Positions 20,664 to 34,365 of a stretch of DNA of 64,000 nt are shown in pieces (position 1 is the first letter of the stretch; each line of letters begins with the position of its first letter). The notes beneath the pieces were generated by a model. That model made no database searches. It was not told the origin of the DNA and worked only from the letters and a program-made list of their open reading frames with translations. The position numbers were made by a program, and so were the translations under genes. The DNA comes from Selaginella moellendorffii (taxonomy: Eukaryota; Streptophyta; Lycopodiopsida; Selaginellales; Selaginellaceae), in NCBI RefSeq assembly GCF_000143415.4, contig NW_003314325.1, positions 1,052,978-1,116,977 of the forward strand, given 5' to 3'.

Positions 20664-23600
20664 ATGCCAAGGAGGAGAAAGACGCCCAGAGAGGATGAGA
20701 AAGGATCTTCTCCACCTTCGTCGAGCGGAGCTTCTCCACAGCCGCCGCCCCGTGCCGCCGCGAGCTCCAGCTCAACGCCACCGCAAGCTTCACAAGGGGC
20801 TTTAGCCATGGCCAGGCATCCACAATACTCGCAGCATTACCAAGTAGGAGGAACTAGTGGTGGAAGGAGTGGAGGCCAGTATAGTCAATCACGTAGTGGC
20901 CGTGGAGGAGGAGGAACGGGAGGATATCATGGGCAGCAGCAGCCACAGCAGCAGCAACAGCCGCGACAAGCTCCAGCAGTGAGCGCAGTGGTTGAGCAAT
21001 TTTCTGGATTGGGTGTGGAAGTTTCAGTTCCTGCGCAACCAGCGCCACCGCAGCCGAGCGTCGTAGCTCCTCCAGCGTCTAGCAAGGCCTTGAGATTTCC
21101 GCTGAGGCCCGGACGCGGCCAAACGGGGGTTAAGTGCATTGTCAAGGTGAATCATTTCTTTGCAGAGCTACCAGACAAGGATCTACACCACTATGATGTA
21201 AGTTTCTTCTTGTCACGAGCTAGTGTTTGCATCCAATTGGCTTGTTTTGCTTGCGCAGGTGACGATCACTCCCGAGGTGACATCGCGTGGTGTGAATCGA
21301 GCGGTCATGGAGCAGCTGGTTAAGCTTCACAGGGATTCGAGTTTGGGTCACAGGCTCCCAGTGTATGATGGCCGGAAAAGCCTGTACACTGCTGGGCCTT
21401 TACCCTTCCATTATAAGGACTTTCAGGTAAGTCTGCCGGAGGAAGATGATGGATGTGGTACACCGAGGTGAGTGTAGCTTAGTTTTTCTTTACTCTTTTA
21501 CAGCATACTGAAGAAAAGCATAAAATATCTTTCAGGAGAGATCGGCAGTTCAAGGTGGTCATCAAGTTCGCTGCTCGTGCTGATCTGCATCATCTTGGCC
21601 AGTTTCTGGCCGGGAGGCAAGCAGATGCTCCCCAAGAGGCCTTGCAAGTGCTGGACATAGTGCTGCGAGAGCTTCCTACCCATAGGTTCGCTCCTCTTTT
21701 CTTTGGTATCGGGTTTTTATGTGTTTCTTTTGAGTTCTTCCAGGTATTCGCCTGTTGGACGATCGTTTTATTCACCAGACTTAGGACGTAGACAACCCCT
21801 CGGTGACGGCTTAGAAAGCTGGCGAGGGTTCTACCAGAGTATAAGGCCCACGCAAATGGGTCTTTCTCTGAATATTGGTAAGGATTATGAAATGTGATGG
21901 TATGTGTTCTGATCTATTGTTGAAGACATGTCATCTACTGCTTTCATTGAGCCGCTGCCCGTGGTGGACTTTGTTGGCAAACTCCTTAACAAGGACATAA
22001 GCAGGCCACTTTCGGACGCTGACCGCATCAAGGTAAAGTCCCAGCTTGGTTTGCGAAGAGCGATTTTAAGATAGATCTGATTTTCTGTGCCAGATCAAAA
22101 AAGCTCTGAGAGGAGTCAAAGTGGAAGTTACACATCGCGGAACCATGCGACGAAAATACAGGATTTCTGGCTTAACTTCTCAGCCTACTCAAGAACTAAT
22201 GTAAGTGTTTCTGATTGTTTGTGATGTGTCTTATTTTGGGTTTGCAGGTTTCCTGTTGATGATAGAGGTACAATGAAATCGGTAATGGAGTATTTCCGAG
22301 ATACATATCACTACACTATACGAAGCCCATCTTTACCTTGTTTACAAGTTGGAAATCAAGAAAGACCAAATTATCTGCCAATGGAGGTGTGCAGTTTTCG
22401 TAGGCATGCAACGAACTAAGTTCATTTTTGGCTGATTAACAGGTCTGCAAGATTGTGGAAGGACAAAGGTATACTAAACGTCTCAACGAGCGTCAAGTGA
22501 CAGCCCTTCTAAAAGTAACATGCCAACGGCCCAGGGAAAGAGAACTCGATATTTTGCAAGTAGGATAAGAATCTTTTCCCGTTTTTGTCTCTATTTTTAT
22601 TTAACTGTTCTTATGTTTTGTGCTAGACTGTTTATCATAATGCATATAATCAGGACCCATACGCCCAGGAGTTTGGGATACGTATCAGTGACAGACTGGC
22701 TCTCGTGGAAGCTAGAATACTGCCTGCCCCATGGGTTTGTGTTTCTTCTCTTTTGTTGTCATACAATGTTCTTTAAAAATGCGGGTTTGCAGCTGAAATA
22801 TCATGAAACGGGTAGAGAAAAGGATTGCTTGCCTCAAGACGGGACCTGGAATATGATGAACAAGGTAAGCGTGCTTGGAAGAAAACTGTTCTTTTTTAAT
22901 TCATATGTCTCCAGAAAATGGTCGATGGAGGGACAGTGAACTACTGGGCATGCGTCAATTTCTCTCGTACTGTTCAAGATAATATAGCTCGGGGATTTTG
23001 TAACGACCTTGCTCAGATGTGTCTTATTTCCGGAATGGTACGGCTTTAAGAATGATCTTCAGTTTACTAATCGTATATGACATGCAGGCGTTTGCTGCTG
23101 AACCTATCATTCCAGTTCATGCTGCACGCCCAGACCAGGTAGAACGTGCTCTGAAGTCGGTATATCGTGAAGTTCAAAGCAAGGTCAAAGGAAAGGAATT
23201 AGAGTTACTAATTGCCATATTACCCGACAACAATGGCTCACTTTATGGTAAGAGACTTGGTTTTTTACAGATTTGCTGATAAGTTTTATTCCAGGCGACT
23301 TGAAACGAATCTGCGAAACAGACCTGGGATTGGTTTCTCAATGCTGCTTGACAAAGCATGTCTTTAAGAGAGGAAAGCAGTATCTTGCTAATGTTGCGTT
23401 GAAAATCAATGTCAAGGTAGGGCGCTTCATGCACGATGTTCGTGAATAAGCTCAACAAGTTTGTTGTAAGGTCGGAGGCAGAAACACTGTCTTGGTGGAT
23501 GCACTATCACGGAGGCTTCCTTTAGTAAGTGATACACCAACAATTATATTTGGAGCGGATGTTACGCATCCTCATCCTGGAGAAGATTCGAGTCCCTCGA

Positions 23601-24756
23601 TTGCAGCGGTAAGTGTACGATTTTTCTTTTCGTGTGTCTCTAAATAAGCTGTGCCTGTTACAGGTTGTCGCTTCTCAGGATTGGCCAGAAGTCACGAAAT
23701 ACGCAGGTCTAGTGTGCGCTCAAGCTCACAGACAAGAGTTGATCCAAGATCTGTATAAAACATGGGTTGATCCTCAGAAGGGAACCATGAATGGCGGTAT
23801 GATAAGGTTAGTAGCGGTGAGTTTTTGTTTTACTTATTGTGCTAACATACGCAAACTTTAGAGAGCTTTTAATTTCTTTCCGAAGTGCCTCTGGATACAA
23901 ACCTGGAAGAATCATCTTCTACAGAGATGGTGTGAGCGAAGGACAGTTCTACCAAGTTCTCCTTCACGAGCTGGATGCAATTAGAAAGGTATAGTATGGA
24001 AAGACTTGGCACATTGACTGATTCAGCTCTTCGTTTTGGACAGGCTTGCGCGTCACTCGAGCCGAACTATCAGCCTCTCGTGACGTTCGTTGTGGTCCAG
24101 AAACGGCACCACACCCGGCTATTTGCTAACGATCACGACGATACAAGAACCACTGATAAGAGTGGAAATATCCTGCCAGGTGCTGTTGCCGTCAATAAGT
24201 GGCGAATTTAGATAACTAATGAGAGACCGTTTTCCTTCACAGGCACTGTGGTGGATTCGAAGATTTGCCATCCAACGGAGTTTGACTTCTACCTTTGCAG
24301 CCATGCCGGCATTCAGGTAACTTGATGGAGCCCTGGCCTTTGTAGCTTTGCTCATACGACGAGACTATGTTACAGGGAACAAGCAGACCAGCTCACTATC
24401 ACGTACTTTGGGACGAGAACAAGTTCACTGCCGATGGCTTGCAGTCCCTCACCAACAGCCTGTGCTACACTTACGCTCGCTGCACACGCTCAGTCTCGAT
24501 AGGTAAAGACCATAGCTCTTTCCCATAGGCTTTGACAACTAAAGCACAAAGCAATCGTCCTTTTCTTTCAGTACCACCTGCATACTACGCTCACCTGGCT
24601 GCGTTCCGCGCGAGATTCTACATGGAGCCGGACGCGTCCGAGGCTGGCTCCGTCCACCGGAACACTGCTCCCCGAGCTGGTAATCGCCAGGATGGCTCCA
24701 TCCGGCCGCTGCCCGCGTTGAAGGACAAGGTTAAGAAGGTCATGTTCTACTGCTAG
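20664..24756 (+). CDS. AGO1-like: Argonaute protein, AGO1/AGO10 clade, 20 exons
   Basis: Exons: 20664-21197, 21259-21467, 21536-21685, 21744-21877, 21926-22032, 22094-22200, 22248-22386, 22443-22559, 22627-22734, 22793-22864, 22915-23037, 23088-23247, 23295-23416, 23471-23608, 23664-23806, 23862-23988, 24044-24179, 24243-24316, 24376-24502, 24572-24756. All introns are GT-AG, 47-69 nt, and the exons total 3012 nt, exactly 1003 codons plus stop. A Gly/Gln-rich N-tail precedes the N, PAZ, MID and PIWI domains. The slicer tetrad is visible: D725 (GADVTHP), E765 (RQELIQDL), D810 ([11 protein letters not shown]) and H950 (YYAHLAAF). The protein ends MFYC, as AGO1 proteins do. It would bind miRNA/siRNA and cleave target RNA. 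The start is the first ATG of the frame. An upstream CAG/GTAACG junction may mark a 5'-UTR intron. Confidence 0.93.
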
Positions 24757-25171
24757 TCAGTATGCTACTACTCTCTTTTGCTTTTATCTCGCGTTTTTAA
24801 TCTATCTGACTCCTGTTGCTTTCGCATACTTAGTGTCTCACTAGGGGGACCTCGTTGTCAAAGTCGCGCCTTGTTTTTACTCCTGGTGGTTTACTCCATT
24901 TCGGATTCTACACTTCCACTACTGCTTCCAGCGGCAGTCCTCGAGCGCCCAGGCTCAATGATGAAACCACCATGAAGTAGCAACAAACAAAGGAGGATCC
25001 TTGAAATCCAACACCATAAATGCCGAGCCAGGGCGCTGCAAATTGCTAACAACAAAACGCAGTCTGGTGCAGCAGCAGCAGCAGCAGCGCAGCGCGCAGC
25101 AGTCGAACAACAGAGGATTGTCTTCACTCTCCTGGCAAAACGGTACTGCTTTCTTTCGCTTCGTTTCCATC
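24757..25171. other. AGO 3' flank, unit 1
   Basis: Non-coding. It contains a CAGCAGCAG microsatellite (about 25067-25090) and matches 62425-62848 of unit 2. It ends exactly at the insertion point of the 29.5-kb block. Confidence 0.6.
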
Positions 25172-25226
25172 TCTATGGCGTGCAATTTGTAAAAGGGTGG
25201 ATATTACAACGGTGGATTTCACTCAC
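25172..25226 (+). repeat. Left terminal inverted repeat of the 29.5-kb transposon
   Basis: It begins TCTATGGCGTGCAATTTG. The partner's reverse complement begins TGTATAGTGTGCAATTTG. ATC precedes it. Confidence 0.8.
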
Positions 25227-28200
25227 ACCACATGTATGCCAGCTATTGGTCTACGTGTATTATGAGTGAAAATAACACAGGCATAGAATATTTTACGAAT
25301 ATCCAATCCTTATGCCCCGGATGGGGCATCATGCCCATAGCAATGACCCATGCTATGTGCGGAATGGAGCCATTCATGGGCCATAGAACCATTCATCCTA
25401 TCCATTCTGGCAAGTTGTTAATGTTGCAAATCAAATGGACAATTGACTAAATTGCATACTATATTACTTTATCTAGAGCATTATGTTTTCACTTCTTGCT
25501 CTTGGTGCTCATGGCAAAAGAACTAAATTATCATTTCTTGGCACACCTCTTTTAACATAGTGTTCATAGCAAGTGTAAGTGAACTCCATCTAACTCCATT
25601 GCAAAGCCATGGATATATATTGTTTGGAGTCATATCTCTAATGCATCCCATTGAGTTTATCCTTCGTTGCCATTGATTTCCAATGTAACTCTCTCAATGC
25701 TTTAGTTTTGTACCATGATGCTTAGAAGATTTGCGTATGACTCAAAAGTAGGTTAATTCCATGAATTGGTGGGGCTCATACTTCGATTGTGTACTACACA
25801 AGGGTGCATAGTGTTGATGTTTGGACCTCGAGTTCTCTCAAGAGTAGCATGCTGAAGGAGATTTGAGAATATGGAAGTTGCAATTGCATGCAGTAACATT
25901 CAGGTGAGAAGAGCAATAATAATAGACACTTTCAACATTTTCCAATCATAACTATTTCAAATTTTGAAATTTGTAAAAAGGGTTTTCAAGCATGGGGCAA
26001 AACTATTCAATATATGCTATGCGCTACAGCTGAAGAACTAGAGTTTTCAAGGATTGGAAGCTCGTGCTCACTTTAGTAAGAGTAGATTTATGATAATTTC
26101 CTATATGCTCTAACCTTGTTACAATGTTTGAGGTTTCTAGGTTTCCTCTTGACATGGCAAATTGGAGAGGATTTTATGACTTCTTTGAGGCACAACAATG
26201 GATCCAACAAAGCATAAAATTGAGGGTTTTATATGATGCCTCCTCCTTCAAGGCTCAGCAATCTCCAACAAAGCAGCCTAGAATATTTTGAATATTCTTA
26301 CCTTTAGCTTTGCTAATGAACTAAGTTGAATTGGAAAGAGTGTGAAGAAATCATATATTTCAAGACAATTATCTATTTTTTTTGTGAAAGTGTCTAGATT
26401 ATGGTACTTCCACAACATCAGCCCAATCCATACAAGCTCTCTAGATTCTAAAGTGCCTAGTGGATCTTGTGTTTGGTCCACTCCATTGACGAGTATGTTA
26501 AAGGGAAGAAAACTTCTCATGTGCATGTGGAGAACCTAGGAAATCAAGTAAATGATGTACCCTATCTCTCAACTTGGATCCAAATAGGCCCTCCCGGTTG
26601 GATCTGGAGAATCAACTATGAAGTGATGGAACTTGGATAACTCTTTCAGGCTCATATTTATAAAATGCTCAAACATACAAGAGATTTGAAAGTAAATAAT
26701 TACATTGGATGATATCCATAATCCAGCTGTGGAAGTTCTCTCCAAAGTCCTGATTAAAGACTACGCAATTGATGAACTCCACTGGAGGAATGATCGTCCT
26801 TATTCAGAAGACTTATAACAAAGCATCTGTCCTAATGAGTGAAAGCCCACTTAGCAATGCTAGACTCTTGTAATGCTTCTAACAAGCTTCCATGCACAAT
26901 GAGTGTTAGAAGCCATCTTGGAGTAAGTCTCCCACTACATTTGGCTTGATGAATAGGTAATGCCGAACCACCATAGCCACGCATGCCTCCACAATCTGCT
27001 TATAACTTTCATCAAGTTTAGTGAGTCTAAACTCAAGCGTTGTAATCGTCCTGTGTGGGGAGAGTTTCTTCCAACAATGGAAGAATGTCCTTTTCATCCA
27101 CAAAGTCTTCTTTTTCATTATTCTCATCTTGGTTTGGTTTCTATACAGCTAGCCTCAAGAGAAATGGCTCTATCACCAAGGGATCATCATTTGCAGTTAA
27201 AGCATTTGTAGTAGCTACAACTGCAAAGACCACAACATATATTTGTGAGGAAGGAATTTAAAAAAAATAATGACTTACATTCATGAACATCCTTCTCCTC
27301 AAGTCCTCAAACTTGCTTTTGATAACTTAGCCAATGTTTGTTAGTAAGATGCTCTATAACATTGTAGGTATATTACTATTGCTCAGTTGCCATTGGCCTT
27401 GTTTGCTTTGGCTCCTTATGATGTTTGAGGAGGATAGTAACAAGGCTGGATAGAGTTGAGGCCAAATTTTGCAGATTCGGCATGGACCTCACCACCATTA
27501 GATTGCCTTGCACACTGAACAAATGCTCCTAGGTTAGTCATGGATGAAAGTTGGATTTTTGAGGCTTGGAGTGATAGTAGAATCACATGTTGGGTTGTGC
27601 CAGGTTGGAAAGGAATACTAGAGTATAAGCCACCCCATATGAGACACTCAAGGAGGTCCATTGCCAACTTATCAAGTTCCGTCACCTTCACCAATAACTC
27701 TCTTTTCCGCCCATACAAGTGTACATGCCAAGTCTTCGGGATTGCAATCCACTTGGTGACAAGGACTATGCTGAATAGTCTAGGGACTAAGGGTGTCATA
27801 GATGACATCCCACCAATGACTTTGGATCGACTACCATAACATCCATGATGACAAGATAAGGATTGCCAATTGTTATCGGCATAGGTGTGCATTGCAACCA
27901 CAAGTGGTGAGAGAGTCTACCATAGTGAAATGAAAATGAGTCAAATAAATCCAAAGAAAAAAAATGAAGAGTGTTATACTTGTGATGTTATACTTGTGGC
28001 TCACATGGCAGCCCACTGCCTTGAGGGTCAACTTGAATATATCTAGGTGTCAAAGCTTTATTAGATGACGATGTCAATCCTTGGGAGTAGTTGTGGAATG
28101 CTAATAGGGAACTATGAGGTCGTTGGTGTGGCAGCATTGTCAACTCACCATATGCAAAAAAACACATGGAAAAAAGACAGGTACAAATGAAAAAACTTAC

Positions 28201-28278
28201 CAAGCTAGACCACTTGTTGCTTTAAGAGGTAGATGGCCAGGTATTGGCACTTGTATTGGTAGATGAAGTTTTGAGAGT
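25227..28278. other. Decayed interior of the large transposon, no gene supported
   Basis: AT-rich sequence. The longest frame (27416-27901 minus, 161 codons) has no motif I recognise and no intact neighbours. It may be a relic of an accessory gene, but I cannot support a function. Confidence 0.4.
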
Positions 28279-28283
28279 TGTAG
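28279..28283. repeat. Target-site duplication TGTAG, left
   Basis: TGTAG directly before the 5' LTR. It is repeated directly after the 3' LTR at 35491-35495. Confidence 0.85.
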
Positions 28284-29420
28284 TGTTGCGAATGTGACTT
28301 TGGGTATCGAAACTTACTTGTCAGCTAGTCCTTTTAGATATTCTTTCCTTACTGCCACAATGGCAAGGTGTCGGTATTGTTGGACCCGTTATCAGCCTCC
28401 GCTTGAGCTAGTTGAGAAACTGGTCTTCATGTGTGCACTTGACCAAATGAGCATAAGGACGGAATTCCTAAGTGCTATTAGTCAAACATACTTAACCTAG
28501 TTAGAGAAATTCATTTGTTGACTTGCACTTACTAGTGTAAGGAACCCCTGTGATATTGAGCTTGGTCCCTCAATATTCACTAAATGATAGCTTACCGTGT
28601 CTGCCAAACACCCTCGCTATCATGCACCTTATGTTAGTACCATTTGGTCCTAATTGTTATTTATGGAAAGTGTCTAGATTTGCTAATTTGGTATATTTAC
28701 GGAATGTAGAGATTGTCCTGAACACAATAGTGTTCGTATCGTGTCCAAATTCGCAATCTAAAGACATTCCATATTTAGTAAGTTTCGAGTTAGTCCCAAA
28801 GACTAACTCCTGGTACTAAGGGAGTAAGGGAGGCTTGGGGTGAAAGCCCAAAGCATGTGTTCCTCAAGGGGGAAGGGGGGGGTTTGTGGGGGGTTTTAAA
28901 TGTATAGTAGGGATAGTGGGTAGTTAGGCATGGCTAATCAACTTGAGGCATAGTCTAGCTCTCACTTGCATGTCTGTCTTTGTTTTGTGTCCGGCTTGGG
29001 TCTAATCCTAAGTTCCATTCCATGCTAGCTGGTGGAGTACCCATGTCCTTACATTAGGCCACCGGTATGTTAAAACAGCGCCAAACTTCGTTTGGCTCCG
29101 TTTTATGTGCTGGTCCTGGCATTGAGATGCTGGATACTCTAGGACTGTTCCAAGTCGCTCCATGCTCCTGTCCCTTCGCTCGTTGGGCTACATGCTCGAG
29201 AGTCATTCTATGCTTCAGTGCCTTTGCTTCTTGGGTTCCATGCTTGAGAGTTTGGCACCATTCCTTCATTCAGTGGCCCAAGGCCCTGAAACTTGAGTTC
29301 CACACCACTGTCTTTTGGACACACATGTGACATGTGACATATGGAGGGTTTAGGTTTTGCTTCGTGGTTATCCTATAGTAAATCACCATAGGATAAAGGG
29401 TAAAAACCACGTGTGTTACA
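28284..29420 (+). repeat. 5' LTR of non-coding LTR element
   Basis: It starts TGTTGCGAATGTGAC and ends GTGTGTTACA. 1137 bp. It matches 34366-35490. It is followed by a primer-binding site TTTGGTATCAAAG at 29421. Confidence 0.9.
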
Positions 29421-32400
29421 TTTGGTATCAAAGAATACGTCTCAGCGAGTACTATCCAATGAGAATGGGCAACTAGTCTTGCTGCATATGGAGAGATGAA
29501 AATGATGATTCAAGTGGGTATATGTTTGGGTGCTAAAACTTCGCATTGGTTCCTTGAGTATGGATTTTGGTTATCTGTTGGTTACCTATTGTACCTTATT
29601 GTGTGAGCTTGTGCTTGGGCTCATAAGATGAATGTGAGATGTTTCGTTTGTATGAGTTTATGCTTGGGCTCGTGAGTGAGGCACATTAGCAACTCAAGGT
29701 TACACTTTGAGTTGGCAAAATTAATATTAGCCTATCGTTAGTTCCATGAGTTGTTCCATGTACCATAGGTGAAAGTAAACCTCCCCTGGGTTTGCTATGA
29801 GTGGCAAATAGGCTGGCCTATAGCTGTTTAGCACGGCACTAGTGGATCCTTCTTAGGCATGATTATAAGTGGATTAATTAAGACTATAGGGATTAGTCTA
29901 TTGGTTCAAGTAATCATTGCTGTGCTCTCTCATAAACTTTTCTTGGATTGGACTGAAAGCAGTGCGAAAGCAAGCTTAAGGTTAAGTCAAAGTTAAGACC
30001 AAAAAACGAGTCGTGCGGGAGGACGGATTACACACGTAAATCATCTTCTGTTCTTGGAGAAATGATTCACAACGAATGTGTTAACTCATTGATCGTGTTC
30101 ACATTATGCAATCAAGAATCCCTACCTTGATGCATATTGATTATGATGGTCCTACAATGGTGAGTCATAGGATGGATAGCAGTGAAGTGCTATACCATTT
30201 TGTCTAAGCTTGTTATTGAAGACTTAGGTTGCAATGCTCAATTCTTTTTTGGAGAACCTTACTATTGCTCCTTGAGTAGCTTGGTGATGGATTAGTTTTG
30301 AGTTTGGTCAAAAAGAGAGTGTTATGAACTTGTCCATGTTGTGAACAAAAATTAGTGGTGTTAAATATTGTAAATCTTTATCGGTGGGGTGTGGCATTTA
30401 TATTGCATTTTATCAAATTGAGTTAGCACTTGATATTCATATAACCTTTGTAGTAGTGATATAAGCATTGCTCATGGTGTTGCTCAATTGATGATCAAGT
30501 TATTATGATTTTATATCATATCCATGTGATAATGAGTAATGTGTTTACAAAGTTGCTTGGTTAAATGATGATCAACCCTGAAGTGGTTGATAGTGAAGCT
30601 AGTCTATTTATAATTAGTAGCATTGTAGTAGCTTTTGACTAAGTTCTCAATGGTGGTCCATTATATGTTAAGTTGATACCTTGTTTCCTTGAGGGTTTGC
30701 CCATTGAGGTGTTGGAAAATGATTGTAGCATTTATTTGCTATAGCTTATCAAATGATTTGCTAACATTTAGAGTAGATTGTTGGATGGAGAAGATGTGTA
30801 GTTGAAGCATTAACATCGCTAGCATTTGTGTTAGTGGAAGTGGCATTGTTATTTTGAGTGATGAGGAATTTTCCTTAGACATTGATTTTTCATATCATTT
30901 TTCTTGTTAGTGTTTTAATTTCATATTGAATCTTGAAAGTGATTGAAGAAAAGTGTTAATGCGACATGGATATCCGAAGATATAGTTTTCGTGATCAAGC
31001 CTTGGATGTTCACTTTGCATTTTGCAGATGTCGGTTATATGGGCAAAGATGTTTGATGCTTAAACTAACTATAGGTCATGAGAATTAGTGTTGAGGTGAA
31101 TCTATATGAAGTTGTAGGTAAGAGGAAGTTGGTTGAGTCTTGAAAGTTTGCATTCCTAAACTAAAAGTCATTCTTTCTTTAGGATGGAAAATTTTCCACA
31201 AATTTTCTTAGACTTTTCCAATGGCTGATCTATTGATCACTTTACCCAAAAACCATTTCATTTTCGTAAGCCAATACAAACTAGTGAAAGGGTTAGAGTT
31301 GACTTTGGTTAATTTAGACATTAGTAGGTAGTTTGTATGATGTGACCTGAAAGGGATACTGACTTTGGGGCTAAGGCAATTGAGTTGGATAGAGTCTGGA
31401 GTCAATGTAGAAAAGTGATTGTTGCACTTTTCTAAGAAGGGTGACCCTTTATGCCTTTCTTTGTAATGTTATGCTAGGTGGCAGGTTGCACCTTGCATTT
31501 CATTAGACTCTATAAAAGTAATGAGCTCTCACTGATTCTGACTTGGTCTTGGTGGTCTTGTGCCTTTGCTGAGGATAGTGATGTTCAATTTAGTTGTTTG
31601 AGGTTGAGATGTTGGTACCCATATTATAGCTTTATCTATGAGGAGGTTGTGTATCAATATAAGCCATTTTATGGTCTTCACTTTAGTTTCGACTAAGTGT
31701 TGATTATGTATAACTAACCTCTTCAAGGCATGCTCAGAGTTATTGGCTAAATGCATTAGTAAACTTATTGCAGTTGAGTTGGATTCAAGTGGTCATTTGG
31801 TTAGTGTTTGTCCATGAACCTTTATCTTGTATCTGGGGTATTATGTTCATGTTAGACAAGTATGTGACTCGATGGCATGAGTTTGGTGTTTGGTTCTTAT
31901 GAAGGCAAGTTGAAGAATGATTGTTAATTGATTGGCAACTAGTGATTGCTTGTAGACTTCGTCAAGGACTGTTGACACTTGCTTTACTCGATGAAAATTT
32001 ATCAGTGATGGGTTTGCTTTACCAAATAGTGTTACGAAGGATCGTGTCATGGGCTTGCATAAGTTTTCCATGTTGGTATATCGATTCCTTTGTCAATGTC
32101 ATTTAGTTATATTTAGTCCGTGGTGTTAGATTTCATGGAATCTTGGATGTGGTGAATTACTCCTTGATGATGTGTTATCTATAACTAAGTTTTGCTGAAG
32201 GATTAATCTCAGATACTGACTAAGGTATTTTCGACTTTAGTTAGTTTGGTTGCTAGAGAGCTTTGAGTGGTGATTCACTCTTGCTTTCTATTAACTTTGT
32301 TTTGGTGTTGATAGCATTGAAGTGATGCTTTGACGTTGACATTGTTGATGTTAAGATTTAAGTGAGATGAAATGTTTCTCCTTAGGATTGACATTGAGTT

Positions 32401-34365
32401 TCATTAGTCTCGATGCAATTAGTGTTGATGCTTGGGTTGTAGCTTTATGTTATTGGCATTTGTATAATTACTAAGTAGCAACTGTATTGACGTTCAAACG
32501 AGCTGAGTGGCAAGTTTGAGTTAGTTGTGTTCTAGATAAAATTATTTAGTAAAAGTTGAACTTTGGCTTTTTCTTGAAAAGTGATTTAGTCATGGGCGAC
32601 GCTAACTCTACGAGAGGAAAAGTTAGTGATTGATATTAGAATATTTGAATCCTTGTTGGATTTGAGTTAGGATATATCGATTATTGATGATTTTTCTTAT
32701 GCTTATTACAAAGTGAGTTACGTCTTGCTAAAGATGGATTCATGGAGGATCGTTTGGTGATCACTTGTTGAGCATAACTTTATTGTGTTTAGTTTTTGGA
32801 TTGATGCAGAAATGCTCTTCATTAGCTTTGCATTATGAAGTTTAGCTTATGGATGTGTTGAGGAGGATATTAATGGTTGTACCATGATTTCTTCTTTAGC
32901 ATTGAAATTAGTTCATGCGAGACTCATGATCATTGTTAGGTAAGACTTGGCTATATGTTTCTTCAAGCTTTTGGTTCCTTGAGTTTTCATGTTTATGGTC
33001 CATTTGTTAGAAGTTGTTGAGGAAGGCATTTTGGCTTATTAACTTCGATGTTGAAGTTAGTATTTGCATCTAGCAATCATTAGTGATGATTGACTATCAT
33101 TTGGGGTAGTTGATTATCCTTATCAAAGGTTTTGTTTGATTATTGTTGATATAGAATGATTTACCGTTCTTCGAGATGGTTGATTATTTCTTCAATAATG
33201 ATTATGCATCTCTCTAATGATGGGATGATTGATGATCTTTTTTGATAGTTAGTTGTTCTCTTTTATAGCTTTTGGCTTTTTGCAATACCACATATTCTTT
33301 ATGATTTACTCTGGATTGGTTTCTTAGGTTTGAGACATCAATAGAATGTTGCTGACGCTTGCTAAAGCAACTTGGGTTCCTTCATATTGTTGATTGAGAT
33401 CTATTTAGATTGACTAGTGCAATAGTTGGCATAAGTGTTTGTTAGTCTTACCGCATTCATTCTATTCTGTTGATTATTGCTCGAGTTAGCTTTAATAGAT
33501 TAGGATGTTATTTCCTTCGGGTATACATTTGCGAGTATTGTGCTTGCCAGTTAATGATACTTTGTGTTCTTTGAGTTCTTTTTGGTAAGTTGTTTGGCAT
33601 ATTGTCTACAATTTTCGGTAGTTAAGTTTTATCATTAAGTTTTCTCGATGATACACTTGCTATTGAATTTTGTTCGATGGTGAATCCTATATTTTCCAGT
33701 GATAGTGATCTTGGTGGTTCCTATATGCTAATACTAGTTTATCAGATGATAACTTACTTGAAATACTTTTGTGTTTTAATCTAAGCTTTATTCACTAATA
33801 ATTAAGTCTTTAAGATATCATTGTTTATGACTTTGATATTGTCCATCTATTGATCTTTAAGTTTGGGCCAGTATAGGTAGACTAGCTTTAGCACTTCGTA
33901 TGCATGGTGAAATCTCTAGTCATGGGGTAGCTACTATCGACTAGTCATATAACCTGCCTCTATGTTGATGTTCTTTATTCCGTAAAAAGGGTGTGACTAT
34001 GTAAACAACTCTAACTACCTATTTACAGTAGTCTATCTAAACCTTACTGACGGGTTTGGTTTCTTTGCTCATGAGAGTTGGGGTCTCTGGCTTCTCTCTC
34101 TATGTCCCTACGGGCAGGGGCATATCACACTTTTGTAAGCTAGGTGACACCCAAAGTAGCAAGGGTGGCTAACTCCATTGGTCATTTCTTTGTCGGTGAC
34201 GGTCAAAAGGTGTTAGATAAAGAGGTTACCCCTAACTCATTTAAGTTAGTGCATTTCTCACATAGTGTGAACACTATAAACTTTTTCTGGAATTGTTTCC
34301 TTAGCGGTGGTCTAGACTAGAGTATGCATCGACGAGGACGTCAATCTTCCCTAAGGGGGGGAGAG
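29421..34365 (+). other. Non-coding interior of the LARD-like element
   Basis: AT-rich and T-rich, with many stops in all frames. 29680-30320 is related to 13950-14570. I see no gene, tRNA or other recognisable signal apart from the PBS and PPT. Confidence 0.7.

Noticed and set aside
20315-20823. Minus-strand ORFs over AGO exon 1
   Set aside because: Produced by GC-rich, Ser/Pro/Gln codon runs. The plus-strand exon joins correctly to 19 more exons.
27416-27901. 161-codon minus-strand ORF as a gene
   Set aside because: No recognised motif, surrounded by decayed transposon sequence. Not enough support for a call.
29054-29330. Frames on both strands in the 5' LTR, repeated in the 3' LTR
   Set aside because: LTR repeats with no retroelement protein motif. 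Conservation reflects LTR duplication, not coding constraint.
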